DNA of 64,000 bases from positions 28,599,074 to 28,663,073 of the forward strand of contig CM065299.1 of the NCBI GenBank assembly GCA_032871835.1, given 5' to 3'. Position 1 is the stretch's first letter. Every line of letters begins with the position of its first letter. This document shows, piece after piece, positions 38,195-50,518 of this stretch. This stretch comes from Dipteronia dyeriana (taxonomy: Eukaryota > Streptophyta > Magnoliopsida > Sapindales > Sapindaceae). Made by a program: the position numbers and the translations under genes. The notes under the pieces are model-generated. The model saw only the letters and a list, made by a program, of their open reading frames with translations. It had not been told where the DNA came from and ran no database searches.

Positions 38195-38941
38195 AGAGAT
38201 GAATTTGGTAGTGGTTATTTGGGTTTGACAGGGACTGATTATTCTGTGGTCAATTTTGATTTTTTGTGTTGGGTTGAGAGAGAAGAGAAGATAATAGATT
38301 AGACTTTAGGGCTGTGATTTGTGGTGGTGTGATGGGAGGGGGTTTTTGGGTGGGTTTCGTGGTGGGTGGTGGCTAGGGGTGTTTGGCTTCGACGACGAGC
38401 GAGAGATGAGATCAGGGTTTGGTGGTGGTGGCAGTGGTTTCTGATGATAGTGGTGGTTGATTGAGAGAGAGAGAGAGAGATGAGATCTGGGTTTGGTGGT
38501 GTCTGATGGCAGATGAAGAAGAAGAACAAATGGGTGTGAAGAGAGAATGTGTTTGGTTCGATTTTATTTTGATCAAATAAGAAACTGGATTGGTGTTGAT
38601 GATTTTGTTTGTGATTGAAAATGGGTTTGGTTGATTGGGATGCATCTAAGGTTGGTTGAATCTAGGTTTAGGGTTTTGTCGAGGGTGGATGATGTTTGAT
38701 GAACATAGAAATGGGTTCAAAGATGATTTTTATTTATTTTTAATTACAATTATATTTATTTCATTATTTTTTCTCTTTTGATTAAAACAAAATTCCAGAG
38801 CGGCAGGGTCATTTGACCCCTTATCCTGTCCGATTTCACTTTTTCAACATAAAATTTAATAGAAAGTTTTAACGAGATAATTTTTAAAACCGGGAATTAG
38901 TTTATATGTTATATCAAATCAGAGGAACTAAAATGAATTTC
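37464..38941. mobile_element. Long-TIR Mutator-like element, possibly Pack-MULE (1.5 kb)
   Basis: The first ~70 bases (GTGAATTCTATTTTAATCG ... CGATTTTAAACTTTATC) are inverted at the right end (... CCGGGAATTAG ... AAAATGAATTTC). The interior at 37780-38720 is GC-richer, with CT/AG-biased stretches and an (AT)n run at 38152-38192. This could be captured gene sequence, but I recognise no protein. A 9-bp duplication was not found. Confidence 0.5.
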
Positions 38942-39374
38942 AATAAAATTGTTTTCGCATTTAAAAAAACAAAATATTTTGTTAGCGAAAAAAACGTTGA
39001 AGATTTTTGTAGATTATACAACAAAAATCAGGGTCTTTTGCCGCAGTAAAATCCTTGGCAAAAACAGTTTTTAAAACTTTACCCAACACCACATTAACTT
39101 TATATTTTCCCCCTCATTTTCCTTTACAAACTAAGGAGACACGATTAAAAATCGTGCCAATTATGCTATAAACATGTCTAATAGAATTTCTGTTTTTATT
39201 TAAAACAAAATCTATAGTTTTCTGAAAAGACTCTTTGTTGGTCGTAGGTAAGTTCTGTTGATCTGCTGTTGACTGGCAGTTGAATACTTTGAGAGGTTTG
39301 AAAACTCGTTTTGAATTAATAAAGACCATAGGGTTTGAAAGATCTGTATGATTTGTATCTCCCCTCTTACGAAA

Positions 39375-39387
39375 TGGTATCAAAGCC
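39375..39387 (+). other. tRNA-Met primer-binding-like site of an endogenous pararetrovirus
   Basis: TGGTATCAAAGCC differs by one base from the common tRNA-iMet-complementary site. It lies upstream of caulimovirid-like sequence, as the minus-strand primer site of these viral genomes does. Confidence 0.45.
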
Positions 39388-40029
39388 TAGTTACGTTTAA
39401 ATTTAATAATTTACTCTAATGAGTAGTTATAGAAAGACAGACTTCTGATTACAATCTCTGAATTCTCTAGTGATTATTGTTTATTTATGATATATATTTT
39501 TATAAAACGTTGTAATATCCGATATTCAAATATTTTATGTCTTTTATTCTTAGCAATGATAGTTGTTCAAATACTGTTTATGTTGCTAATATTAAATTTA
39601 TTGTTAGAAAATTTTTAATATGTTATATATAAAGTGCTATATCTGTGCAGTATCTATTTATTGTAACATTTATAATGCATATGTCACTTAATATTAGTTA
39701 TCTGTTTGATTTATAAGATCTTTAGTTTATTAATATGAGTATAGTAAGTATTATAAATTCTATAAATGCTAACTTAATATAATTAGCTAAAAATGATCCC
39801 CTAAGCTTAGGATCTCTAAAAACGCACCATTTTTATATAATAGAAAGAATTAATGTAAAGGTTAGAGATAACTATCGTGTGTTTTATGTTGTTTACTTAA
39901 AAGTAGAAGAAAGGTGTCTCCACTTTGAAAAATATTCGTTAGACTTAAAAACCGTAAAGATAAGTACTGAGAATAAGGTAAAAGAGTTAATAGATTATTA
40001 AAAGAATATAGTCAAGATAAGTCCATACA

Positions 40030-40500
40030 AGGGTGCATTTGGTACGCGGGACAGGACAGGATAACGTGGGACAATTTGTTATTGTCCTACGTTTGGCGCG
40101 TCCTTAACATTGGATAGGACGGGACAAGACGGGATAAGGTGGGACAAAAATCATAAAAACTTGTCCTACCCAAGACCTTAGGACAACTTGTCCCATGACA
40201 TAAGACAGGTGTCAAAAAGACCAATTTACCTTTGAAATTTTAAAACAATTACAATCATGTCCAATAAATTGTAAATTATATTATATATTATAATAATATA
40301 TATTTTTATATATTAAATTATATATGTATTATAATATATATAATTTATATGAAATATATTATTCAAATATGTATTATTATATATATATTATTGTATAGGT
40401 GTATAATATACAATAAATATAATATTATATATCATATTATTATATCGTTATATATATAAGATGGGTACTCTGGTCATTTAAATCTCTTGCTTAGTCCCGT
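40030..40500. mobile_element. Fragment of the GTTTGGTA-GGGAC repeat family
   Basis: It begins GGGTGCATTTGGTACGCGGG, followed by repeated GGGACA/GGACGGGAC words, then AT-rich sequence. The same end sequence bounds the repeat at 55975-58680. Its right end is not recognisable, so it is probably truncated. Confidence 0.5.
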
Positions 40501-41159
40501 CTCAGTTAGAAAACAACTGTTTATCAAGAGAAGAAATATTTAAATTCAAAAAAAAAGGAAAGAGTAGAATGATTATGAAGTACAAGAGAAATTAAATGAT
40601 AATACTCTAAGAAACAGTTACAAATTACCTAATACAGATGAACTAGTAAATTGTATACAGAAAGCTAGTTGGTTTTCAAAGTTCGACTGTAAGAGCGGAT
40701 TTTGGCAAATAAAACTAAACGAAGAATTAGTCATTTGGATAACATTTAGTTGTTCAGAAAGACACTTTGAATGACTAATCATGCCCTTTGGATTAAAAAA
40801 TACACCTAAGGCCTAAACCTTTTCAAGAAAGAATGGACAAAATCTTTAAGAAGTTTTATAGTTTTTGTATGGTATATATAGATGATATACTTATTTTTAG
40901 TACAAAAGATATATTCATATTCATCAAGTTAGACAAATTTTAGAAACTTTCAAAAAGAATAACATAATAGTATAAAAATCTTCGTTGGTCGATGTAAAAA
41001 ATAATTTATTTTATATTAATTTGAATTATTTAGTCCTTAATAATAATTTTATTCAAGGACATTTTTGTAATATAATTTTTTAATAAAAAAAGGTGTTCAA
41101 ATTAATTTGTTGGGTGGCAATAACCGCACATTTTAATTATTTTTATAATTGGTAATACA

Positions 41160-41290
41160 TATATGAGTAATGTCATACAACCCAAATGATGTGGTAAATC
41201 ATCACCACATACAACATGTGATAATGTGGTTAATGAAAAAACTAATTGTCACATTATTTTGGTTGAAATTTTGGTAATTTATTTTGTAAA
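41160..41290. repeat. Dispersed repeat shared with 33930-34060
   Basis: It shares ATACAACCCAAATGATGTGG and the following TTAATGAAAAAA tail with the left copy. The class is unknown. Confidence 0.4.
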
Positions 41291-41749
41291 GAGATAATGA
41301 TAAATTTTAAAGTCATATCATTAGTATTAGTAGGATAATTACATGACAAAAAAAAAGTTTTTTAAAACTATATCAACTTCAATTTCGAACTTAATTTTTT
41401 AACTTCAATATTTCAATTGCTAGATTAATGAGTACATGCGTGTATGGGTTGTTGAAATATTGATCTAAAAATATTATGTCAGAAATATAAGTTGGTATAG
41501 TTTGACCATTATTTTGAATAGAATATTAATTGTAACAAATTACAAATATTTATTACTGTATTTAATTTAATAGATTCTATTACTAAATTGTAAATGAAAG
41601 TTACTCTTATTTTTTTTAAGGAATATACTAAACCAACTTAAATTTCTTACTTATGAAATGAATTAAAGAGCACAAATAATTGAAGTAAAAATAAAAAATA
41701 ATTGAATAAAAAATTTAAATTGTTTTAGTTTGAAGAGTAAAAATAATTG

Positions 41750-42395
41750 GAGTGGTGCTGTTGACCCATAGATAATCTAATAATGCCTCAATTTCTAAAA
41801 TTCAAATATTTACATGATTTATTTTTCAAACTGTCATTTTTAATTATCCAAACGTAACTCACCCCATAAATTCTTTCTATTTTTTTTTTAAAAAAAAAAA
41901 CACTGCTCACGGGCGCACACACAGTCCACCACCCCTCTATTGCAATTTTGTTACCCTTTGTTTCGTTAATTACAATATGATCAAATTAAATTCTAATAAA
42001 ATCCTACATCTATGAATAACACGTTTATCTAAAAAACGGTTTTTTTTTTTTCATTTAATGCTATAAATCCTAATTTTATTTATTTATTGTATACAACTTA
42101 TATTATCAAAGCAACTGATAAAAAAAAAAAGAACCTCATAACATCATGCATTTTAAAGTAATCATTATTTAAAAGTAAAGGGTATATTTGAACTTGTTTG
42201 TATTGTTTTTTTTTTCCTTTTCATTGTCATTATTATTTTTTTCCTTTTCTTTTTTGCTCTCCAATGAACACAATATGATCAAATAAAATTTATTTTATTT
42301 TTGTTTTTATCTTCCCTATATGATAAATAACATGAATGAAAAAAGAAATACCATGAATGGGTGTGGATGAAGGTAAAATAAATGAAGTATAGAAC

Positions 42396-42460
<65 letters not shown>

Positions 42461-42643
42461 GGAGAGGAGTTTTTTATTTATTTGAAAATATAGAGAGCAT
42501 TGATGGAAAATATATAAAGAGCATTTATATGATGCGTTAAGTTTGGAAGATAAATAAAAAAGGTTATGTTTGGAAATACATAAAAAAAAATTAAAATTTA
42601 TAAATCGAGACATTATTAGATCAGGTTGCCAATAGCACCACTC
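41750..42643. mobile_element. Mutator-like MITE (894 bp)
   Basis: The left end GAGTGGTGCTGTTGACC...TCTAATAATG is inverted at the right end as CATTATTAGATC...TAGCACCACTC. Flanking 9-mers AAATAATTG (41741-41749) and AAATAATTA (42644-42652) agree at 8 of 9. The interior is AT-rich with two ACA(C)AATATGATCAAAT repeats and a microsatellite. No transposase. Confidence 0.75.
42399..42462. repeat. Compound (AT)n(AG)n microsatellite
   Basis: About 20 AT units are followed by about 12 AG units. The low-complexity frame over it (42290-42613, -) is not a gene. Confidence 0.9.
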
Positions 42644-42727
42644 AAATAATTATACGCATATCATAAAATTGGCTTTGTTTTTATCTTTTCTTTCAATTTT
42701 TATTTTATCTCAAACTAATGCCACAAC

Positions 42728-43417
42728 TAGGGGTGGGTATAAAAACCGAAACCGAATTGAACAAAACCGAACCGAACCAAAAAAGAGTGTTTGGTTCGGT
42801 TCATAGCTTCTATTCGGTTCAAACCGATTTGAAATTTGAAAACCGAATTGAATTCGGTTCGGTTTCGGTTTTGGACATAACAAAACCGAACCGAACCGAA
42901 TAAACTGAATTGTCTTAATTAATTATTTTGTAAGGTTCAATTTTATTATGGATTATTTGTTGGTGATGTTTTATTTTTGGACTACATTATATACTACATT
43001 TTTTTACTTCTATTTATAGAAGTTATGATGATTTTATATTTTGATTGAGTATGGAGAATGAATATGATTGAAATTTTAGATTTTGATTCAAACTTGGATT
43101 GTATTTTGTTTAAATTATCTTTTACATATTATGTTTTCTTAAAAAAGTTTAAGCCTAAATGTCAAAAATGCAACTTAAAAGCCTAAAAAATTAAAAAACA
43201 TATTAAAAAACCTTTAAAGCCCAATAGGTCCATAACCGAATTGAACCGAACCGAACCGAACCGAACCGAGATAAAGGTGTTCGGTTCCTCGGTTCGGTTC
43301 AATTCGCTTTTCAGGTTCAAATGGTTCAAACCGATTCACATTTTTAAAAACCGAATATATATCGGTTCAATATGGTTTTGGTCAAAACCGAACCGAAATG
43401 AACCATGCCCACCCCTA
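42728..43417. mobile_element. Non-autonomous hAT element with AACCG-rich interior (690 bp)
   Basis: The ends TAGGGGTGGGTA and TGCCCACCCCTA are inverted. The 8-bp flanks are identical: GCCACAAC at 42720-42727 and 43418-43425, the hallmark of hAT insertion. Both subterminal regions are arrays of AACCGAACCG and its complement, about 150-200 bp each, so the element folds back on itself. The middle is AT-rich. No transposase. Confidence 0.9.
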
Positions 43418-44017
43418 GCCACAACCCTGTTATTTTTACACTCCAATACTATTTGTAATATATGGCGCTAATGTAATGGAAGAAAAGCAATGACCATATG
43501 AAACATAATTATTCATAAATATTTTAGTTTAATTAGTGTTGATGTCAAATAAATATTTGAAAATTTTGTATTGTAAAATTTGTTGAAGAATCGATTTTTT
43601 TTTTTTTTTTGCATAATCTATTCATTTAAAAAATATATATATATATTCTTTTTGGGTACAAAATAAAAAAATTGTAGGAAAAAAAACGGGTTACTCAATT
43701 GACTAACTGAGTAAACCCGTACCTGGTTTAGAATCCAATTGGGTATCTATATCCAGGTTAAAGCAATGTGGGTATTACCGGATATGGTTGTCGTCCCTAA
43801 TCTTGATACCGTATATGGGGATTAAGTATTGACGTGTGTACTGCATGTTGTTTATGGATTCAATAAAGATGACGGTTGTAAGTTATGTATGATATTGTTA
43901 TAGCTTGAAAACTATTCACTTATAGCTTTGCTCATGAAATAATGTGTTTAAAAGTGGGGATAACCCACGACTTTGTATCAGTCGGTCTGAACTAAATACC
44001 TTTTATAAAAATAGTAA
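43418..44017. other. Intergenic DNA, no feature seen
   Basis: No open frame of note and no recognisable repeat apart from short A/T runs near 43590 and 43630. Confidence 0.5.
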
Positions 44018-44305
44018 GACATCATTTGTTTTTTCCACTTAATACTTAATATGTTTGAATTAAATCTATTAAATTGTTTTGTTTGTTTTTTTAAATGGTC
44101 AAACATTTTTTTTTAAATAACTTAAAAATAAAAGTAACAAATCTTGACTTTAAAATTTAATATATATTTTTTTCCAAGATTATCATCCTAAATATAATAT
44201 ATTATCAATTTTATCATAATTTTATATTGTACAAAATTATTTCCTTTAACATATTACTTATGATAAGCTTAAAAAAAAAACATTAATCACATTGACACTT
44301 TCCGC

Positions 44306-45123
44306 TAAGGTTGGGCACGGTCCAGTTTGGACTGGTTTCAATTAGGACCGACCAAACTAAAAAATTTGGCCTTTTGAAAAACTAGACCAGTTTGGATCAA
44401 TCACTTTTTTAAACCAGACCAAACCAAATTGTATCGGTTCAGTAAAGTTTGGTTCGGACTAGCGGTTTTGACTTTTTAGAAAGAAAAAAATTATTAAAAC
44501 GTAATGAGAAATTACATACATTTTGATATATTTTTATATAAATACATTTTAAACTAAAATAGAAATAAAAATAAAAATAAAATAAAATAGATAGTAAACA
44601 CATTTACAATAAAAATCAATTGTTTTATATATGATGATTAGAAAGTAGAAACAAAATTAATAATTAAATCAAATCATTTGTTTTGTATTTGTGGCGATGC
44701 CTTAGTTTAGTTTTTTTTAATATTTTTTTTTACCGTTATTAAATGCAAACAAATAATAACTTCATAAAGCAAATGGAAAAAAATTCAATTTTACCAGAGT
44801 TTTTTCGGCCTTGCACTAAAGTTGGTGGGTTAATTAAAACATGAAATAATAAATCACGGTTTTTGACTTTAATGTTTTTTTTTTAAGTTTTAGTGCATAG
44901 TTTTGGGTATGATTTATACTAGAATAAAAATGTGTGTGAAAAATATTCTGTTTACGGTTCGGTTTGGGTTTGATAAGCTTTGACCATAGACTGGACTAGA
45001 CCATAGGGTTTTGTTATAATAAAACTATACGGTTTTTTTAAAAGTAAAAAATCGAACCAAACCAAGTAGTTTGGTTTGATTTTGTTTGGTTCGCGGATTA
45101 TGGACTTTTTTTTCCCGGCCATA
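44306..45123. mobile_element. Non-autonomous hAT-type element (818 bp)
   Basis: It starts TAAGGTTGGGCACGGTCC and ends TTTCCCGGCCATA (imperfect inverted ends). Flanking 8-mers CTTTCCGC (44298-44305) and CTTTCCAC (45124-45131) differ at one base. Subterminal sequence is rich in ACCAAACC/GGTTTGG words. No transposase. Confidence 0.7.
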
Positions 45124-45718
45124 CTTTCCACACTATCGTTGAATCTCCATTTTTTTTTTGTAAAATCAAAACCATTTTAAATCACTATTTATCATATTTC
45201 TTTTATGAAAAACACTTATTTATCATGTTTTAATCATGAATAATATATTATCATCATTACATAATAATGGTTTAAGATTTGCTAATTTTTTTATTTAGTT
45301 GTTTGATCATATAAAATGAAATTTTGAAAATATAAAACAATTAATTGTAATAAGGATATAAATGTCAAATTACCTATTTTAAAATCATTTATGTTGCGTT
45401 TAATTTTTTGTCTGAAGACTGAATAATGCCGAATTATACTGAAGACTGAAAACTAAAAACTGAATAACATGTTTGATATTTTCACTGAAAATGAATATAA
45501 GTGATTAGTTGTTTGGTTTTTTTATATTACAAATATCTGAAAAATAAATACTTTTCAACTCTACCTTTCAATTATTATTTGTTATATATTTACATTTTAA
45601 TGTGTGTTCAATGTCTATAAGTGAAATTATAATAATATAATTATACATTTGAATGAAATCTATATGCTATATCAGTGTAGACGTACCATGTAAATATACT
45701 ACAAACAGACATAATTCA

Positions 45719-45720
45719 AT

Positions 45721-45767
<47 letters not shown>
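45719..45767. repeat. Compound (AT)n(GT)n microsatellite
   Basis: About 11 AT units are followed by about 13 GT units. Confidence 0.9.
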
Positions 45768-45771
<4 letters not shown>

Positions 45772-47050
45772 ATATCTATATGTGTGTGTAAATTAAAAAA
45801 AAATAGTGTCGAATTTGGAAGTATCTCATTTGGGCATATAGAGATGATCTTTTGGTGCTTACAACACATGTAAAGTGTATATAGTTTATGATTAAGTTGG
45901 TTTAAGTTTGTTTGCAAGTTTTTTTTTAAAAATTGGTAATTTTCTCCAATCACATAATATAAAATTAATCAACTTATGAGAAAAAAAAATCCTTACCAAA
46001 ATATGAATAGAAGTCGAAATAGGTTTGAATACAATTAAAAAACGTTGGATTCAAATGGAGATTTTGGAGTCTTGAAAAAACTAGGTTTTATAGTTGTTAA
46101 AATTATTTAAATTGTGAGAAGAAAAAAATTATTAATATGGTTAAGGATTGTGTGAGAAGATAAAACAAGAAATTAAATAAGATTTGTAAGGATAAATTTG
46201 GAAGTATTAAATATATATATATATATTCAGATGATTTATTGTTAAGTGAAAAGTGAAAACATTTCACTGTTCATAACCAGTGATTTTAGGAGTCCACACT
46301 TAAAAAATCAAACGAAACAACTTAATGACACACATTAAGTGTTAATTGGAAAAATCAAATAGGTCAAATAGGGTCATAGTCTTAAAAAAACAAACAAGTT
46401 GACATTCTATCAAGAGGTGATAAAATAATAAAGAAACATACATCTTCATATTCATATTTCACAATTCAGACCTCGATAAAATTCAGGACTATTCGGTAAA
46501 AAAACAAACGACCCTTAAGTGTAGATGAGCTTTGATGAGTTCCAGAAGAAGGTCATTTTTATTTTATTTTATTATAATTTTTTTCGACCGATAATATTGA
46601 AAACTTTAAATATATTTAAAATGGATAATTACATCGGTGACCACCCATTTAGTCCTACACTATGAAAATGACCATTAGATAGAGATTTCGTTTTAAAATA
46701 ACCATGTTTAACGATGAGTGTGATACAAGTGGCCATTATGTTGCTCTCCGTTAACTTTTTTATGAATTGCTATTACATGAGTGGGCATTTTGGTAAATTT
46801 CTCTAGAGTTACCAAAATGAAAGAGTGGATGATGTTTGGTTGCTGAGAAAGTTGTCAAGTAAACTTTGGGCATTTTCTTTTATGGACTTCAATGGCAGTC
46901 TTTTAATGGCTATCCCTATCTCCACTCTTTCTAAATCAAAACAATGGGAAATAAATTGTACTATAATTGTAACTCCAAACGGTTTTATTTCAATTTTTAC
47001 AATCATACTTGACATTACATTGCTTAACTCATCATTTACATGGAAAAAAT

Positions 47051-47586
47051 TGTAAGAATTTTGATTAACACAAAATCTAATATGCATAGACACAAAATTA
47101 ATCCAAAAGTTTAACCTAAACATATTTTTATATCATACTAAATCAAACCCTAAATACATATTACTAACCCATGTCAATTCAAGTGAAAAGGGAGATATGA
47201 GAAAATGGAAACGTATCTGAATCCATTGACGTAGGTTGGTGAACGGGTTGAGATCTTCCAAATTATCATAATCCTTGGAACATAAAAGTGTTCTTTCTTC
47301 TCTGGTGATGGGGATCCAGAAAAGCCAAAAAGTGATTGTATAATTCGGGGACCATAACCCTATATATAGTAATCAGATTATTATATGTTTTGGTATTTCT
47401 AATTTGGCCCCTCATCAAAGTATGAATAACACTATGATATTTACACATTAATTCCATGACAATTATACCCTTAAGACTTAAACCTTTAATCTTAATTAGA
47501 CCACTTTAATTTAGGCTTAACCAAAATATATCATAACACATTTAGTATTTACATGTGTGGCCCCATATGATGGAATTTTTTCAACA
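47051..47586 (-). repeat. 3' LTR of the Copia element
   Basis: Direct repeat partner of 54916-55452. They share 'aaccctaaatacata...', ATATATAGTAATNAGATTA and the TATAATTC/TGTAATTT differences, so the copies have diverged moderately. Confidence 0.88.
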
Positions 47587-47701
47587 ATCTCCCACTGGGC
47601 CACATATGTAACTTTACAAATGTGTATGATTTTATGAGCTCCAAAATTTTGCTATCACAACTTTAGGGTATATCCGAACAATCTCATCCATTTATTATGC
47701 C

Positions 47702-50205
47702 TGTTGGGATTATGCTCAATAGCAAGAGTGTAATAATGTATTTGACAATCTTTTTATATTAATAACGTGATTTCTAGTTTAACAAATCTTATATCATTTA
47801 TAGTTTAATTATTATAATTGTAAAAAATAAATAATCATAAGGTCAAAAGACTACGAGAATAGAAGAATTGTTCTTACATCTGGATATGTTTGAGGTAGAC
47901 ACAATTCTTTAGTTAGTTTTGAACAATTTTCACAACTTAAGATAAATGTTAGACACCTTTACCTTTTTAAAGTTGTAGATTCTTTTGTTAGCATTTGAGT
48001 GGGATCAAGTGTGTTATGATGAGTCTAAAATCATCAAAGTGTGGTGTCTTTGGGTAAAAGAATCTAGTGCACTAGGTGCATTGAATAGGATCACAGTGAA
48101 ATACTTTATCTAGAACCGTCAATGGATAAAAGTTTTCACTTGAAAACAATTGGAGAGTCTATCTCAATCTTGGGATAATTGATGGACTTATGGTTACAAG
48201 TGTTATCATTTGAGCTGTCAATGAGTACGATTATATAGCATAATCTATCATCGATAGTTTGGTGGTATTCATTTGTTAATCGATAGAGAACTTCATTCAT
48301 AGATATGGACATTGTGGCTCCATTTATTAAATGTGGGTAGAATATCATCATATGGATATTTTGAGGTATTGAATACTAAATCTTAACGTTAAGTTTTCAG
48401 TAGTGTCTATTGAAATATGGATTTTGGACAAATTAAAATATCTAAGTTCAAAATGTGGTCATATAAGTAAATACGGTAACTAGGAGAGCTATAGACGGTC
48501 TATGAGCTTTTGACGATTACTGGTATTCATCACGAGGATACATTATCTCCATTAAGATTGTCTAGGATACGAATGAGGAACATAAACTTATTTTTATCCT
48601 TATTTAAGAGTCCAATTTTAGTTATTAAGTGGAATGAACTAAAATCAATAGATCGGACCTAAGTGAATCATTTGTTGATTGTGGTTAGATTATGTCTATT
48701 GGAGCTTAAATTTAGATAGCCCGTCAAGATCCTCAATTCAAATGAACTTATATGAATCACTTGATATATTCTACCAGACCAATTTCTAGGTCCATCTAAA
48801 ATTGTTTTGGTTTTCAGAATCTAAAAGTTTTGAAAAGGTGCGGGTCAAGTGTGATCAAGACACACGAGAACTCTTCAAAATACTTGGATTGGGCGGCCAA
48901 GGATGTGGGATTCCTTGATCGGCCCTAAAGGGGTGCGATTAGCATTCAATCAATACATTAAGAATATAATTTGTACATTTTTTTTATTAAATGGGCTGTT
49001 TAAATTATATTAATGTATTAATTTATGGAATGTGGACTTGTTTCTTTTTTAGTAAGAATGAGTCTAGTTCACATGTGGATTTTTTATTAAAGTCCAATGG
49101 ATTTAATAAAATGAAAAAAACAATATTTGGCTCATGTATAGGCTTGGGCGGCTAGGACTTATAAAATAGCCTAATATATTGTTTTTATTTTATTATTAAA
49201 TTTAATTGAAATTATTTATTTATTTGTTTGTTTATTTATTTAAAAGATAAAAAAAAATTCGTAGTAGGAGAAGGTCTCCTAGTGTCATACTATTGTTGGT
49301 AGTATGACAAGTATCAAATACTTTATTTAATAAGTAGATAAATAAAAAGAATTTATTTATCTAGTCAAATTATGAAATATTTGATATACCAAAACTCTAA
49401 TTGACTATTGTTAAAATTAGGAAGTTTTTTATAAAGTCACAATTTAATTTATATTCAATAATTGGTTATTGAATAAATATACTATTGAGTTGGAATAAGA
49501 GTCTTTGTGTTGAAAAGAATTCTTCATTGAGTGAGGATTCTTGGCCACCAAGTAAATCCACCTAGAGAGAGGATTTTTGCCCACCAAGTAAATCCCCCTT
49601 AGGAGAGGATTTTGACACCTATATATATGGCTATGTAGATTTCGACCAAGAGAGATTTCGGCCAAGAGAGGTTTTGGAACCTTAGAATTTTGAGTGAAGA
49701 AATTTCGGTTCTTGTTCTAAATAAATTCGTCCAACTTTAAGATAGGTGTGTGTAGAATTAGGCCAAGTATAAAGAAAAGATGGAACATTTTTGTTTTCGA
49801 TAGTGCACTAGTATCCTTTACATCAAAAGGGTTTTGTGTACAAAAATCAAATCGGGTTCACGTGAGTTTCAATCAAATAGATTGATAATTCACAAGTGAC
49901 CAAACGTTTTTGGGTTTTCTCTAGGAGGATTATTGTAACTAACAACAGAAAAATATTATGTTTGTTTCCATCCTCAGGTATACAATTCAAAGAAAGGGAA
50001 CCCATACTCCTAGGAGATTCACGTTCGTGATTGAATTGGAAGATCTTACGGATTCAATTCGGTGCAACTTTAATCGTTACGAGAAAAAGGTACTCTACTT
50101 TATTATATGTTAATTAATCAAGGGTTAAGGTTCATTCTTTTAAAAGGAATTTTTTTAAAATATACCAAACCCTTTTTTCGCTTCTGTCGTGCGATTTTTT
50201 CTACA
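47702..50205. mobile_element. Solo LTR, 2.5 kb, nested in the Copia element
   Basis: The sequence runs TGTTGGGATTATGCTC ... GCGATTTTTTCTACA and is flanked by an exact 5-bp duplication ATGCC (47697-47701 and 50206-50210). No primer site, gag or pol lies next to it. The start resembles the long LTR at 12242-14363 read on minus. It is the expected product of recombination between the two LTRs of a full element. Confidence 0.85.
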
Positions 50206-50518
50206 ATGCCGATATAGGATCAAAGCGATTTTCGTCACATTTAGCGTGACTAAACCCATCAATGGTCACATATACCAACATAACAAATTGACATGGATCG
50301 ATCATGGATGTGTAGTATGGAAATTACATGCAATGTTATTTATACATGTCTATTTCCAACTGGTCATACTTTATTCTTTAGTGAGATCAGTACTTAACAC
50401 AATGTAACAGAGTGTAGTTAACTGTATACTTTATTTTTATCAGAAAAATATTTAAATACATAAATGTGTAAGTATGTCCATAAATCAATAAAATACAAAA
50501 TGATACAAACTCCCACTA

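Larger units (their letters stand above)
39010..40965 (+). pseudogene. Endogenous caulimovirid (pararetrovirus) fragment, broken
   Basis: About 40556-40965 holds reverse transcriptase sequence of Caulimoviridae type: a substrate-binding block (FDCKSGFWQIKL), MPFGLKN, and a YIDDI catalytic box near 40880. It contains in-frame stops and a frameshift between these motifs. Upstream, 39010-39390 looks like an intergenic/leader region with a primer site, and 39770-40010 looks like a short decayed coding piece. The two parts would be kilobases apart in a viral genome, so much is deleted, and an unrelated repeat (about 40030-40500) sits between them. This is a dead, integrated relic; petuvirus/florendovirus-like affinity is a guess. 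Confidence 0.7.
44018..46513. mobile_element. Cluster of Harbinger-type MITE sequence, interrupted
   Basis: The left part (CATCATTTGTTTTTTCC ... AAATGGTCAAACA) matches the start of MITE 2. The right part ends AAACAAACGACCC next to TTA, the inverted counterpart. A GTTGCGTTTAATTTTTTGTC end with CTGAAGACTG sequence lies near 45395. It may therefore be two elements rather than one. A hAT element is inserted at 44306-45123. Confidence 0.45.
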
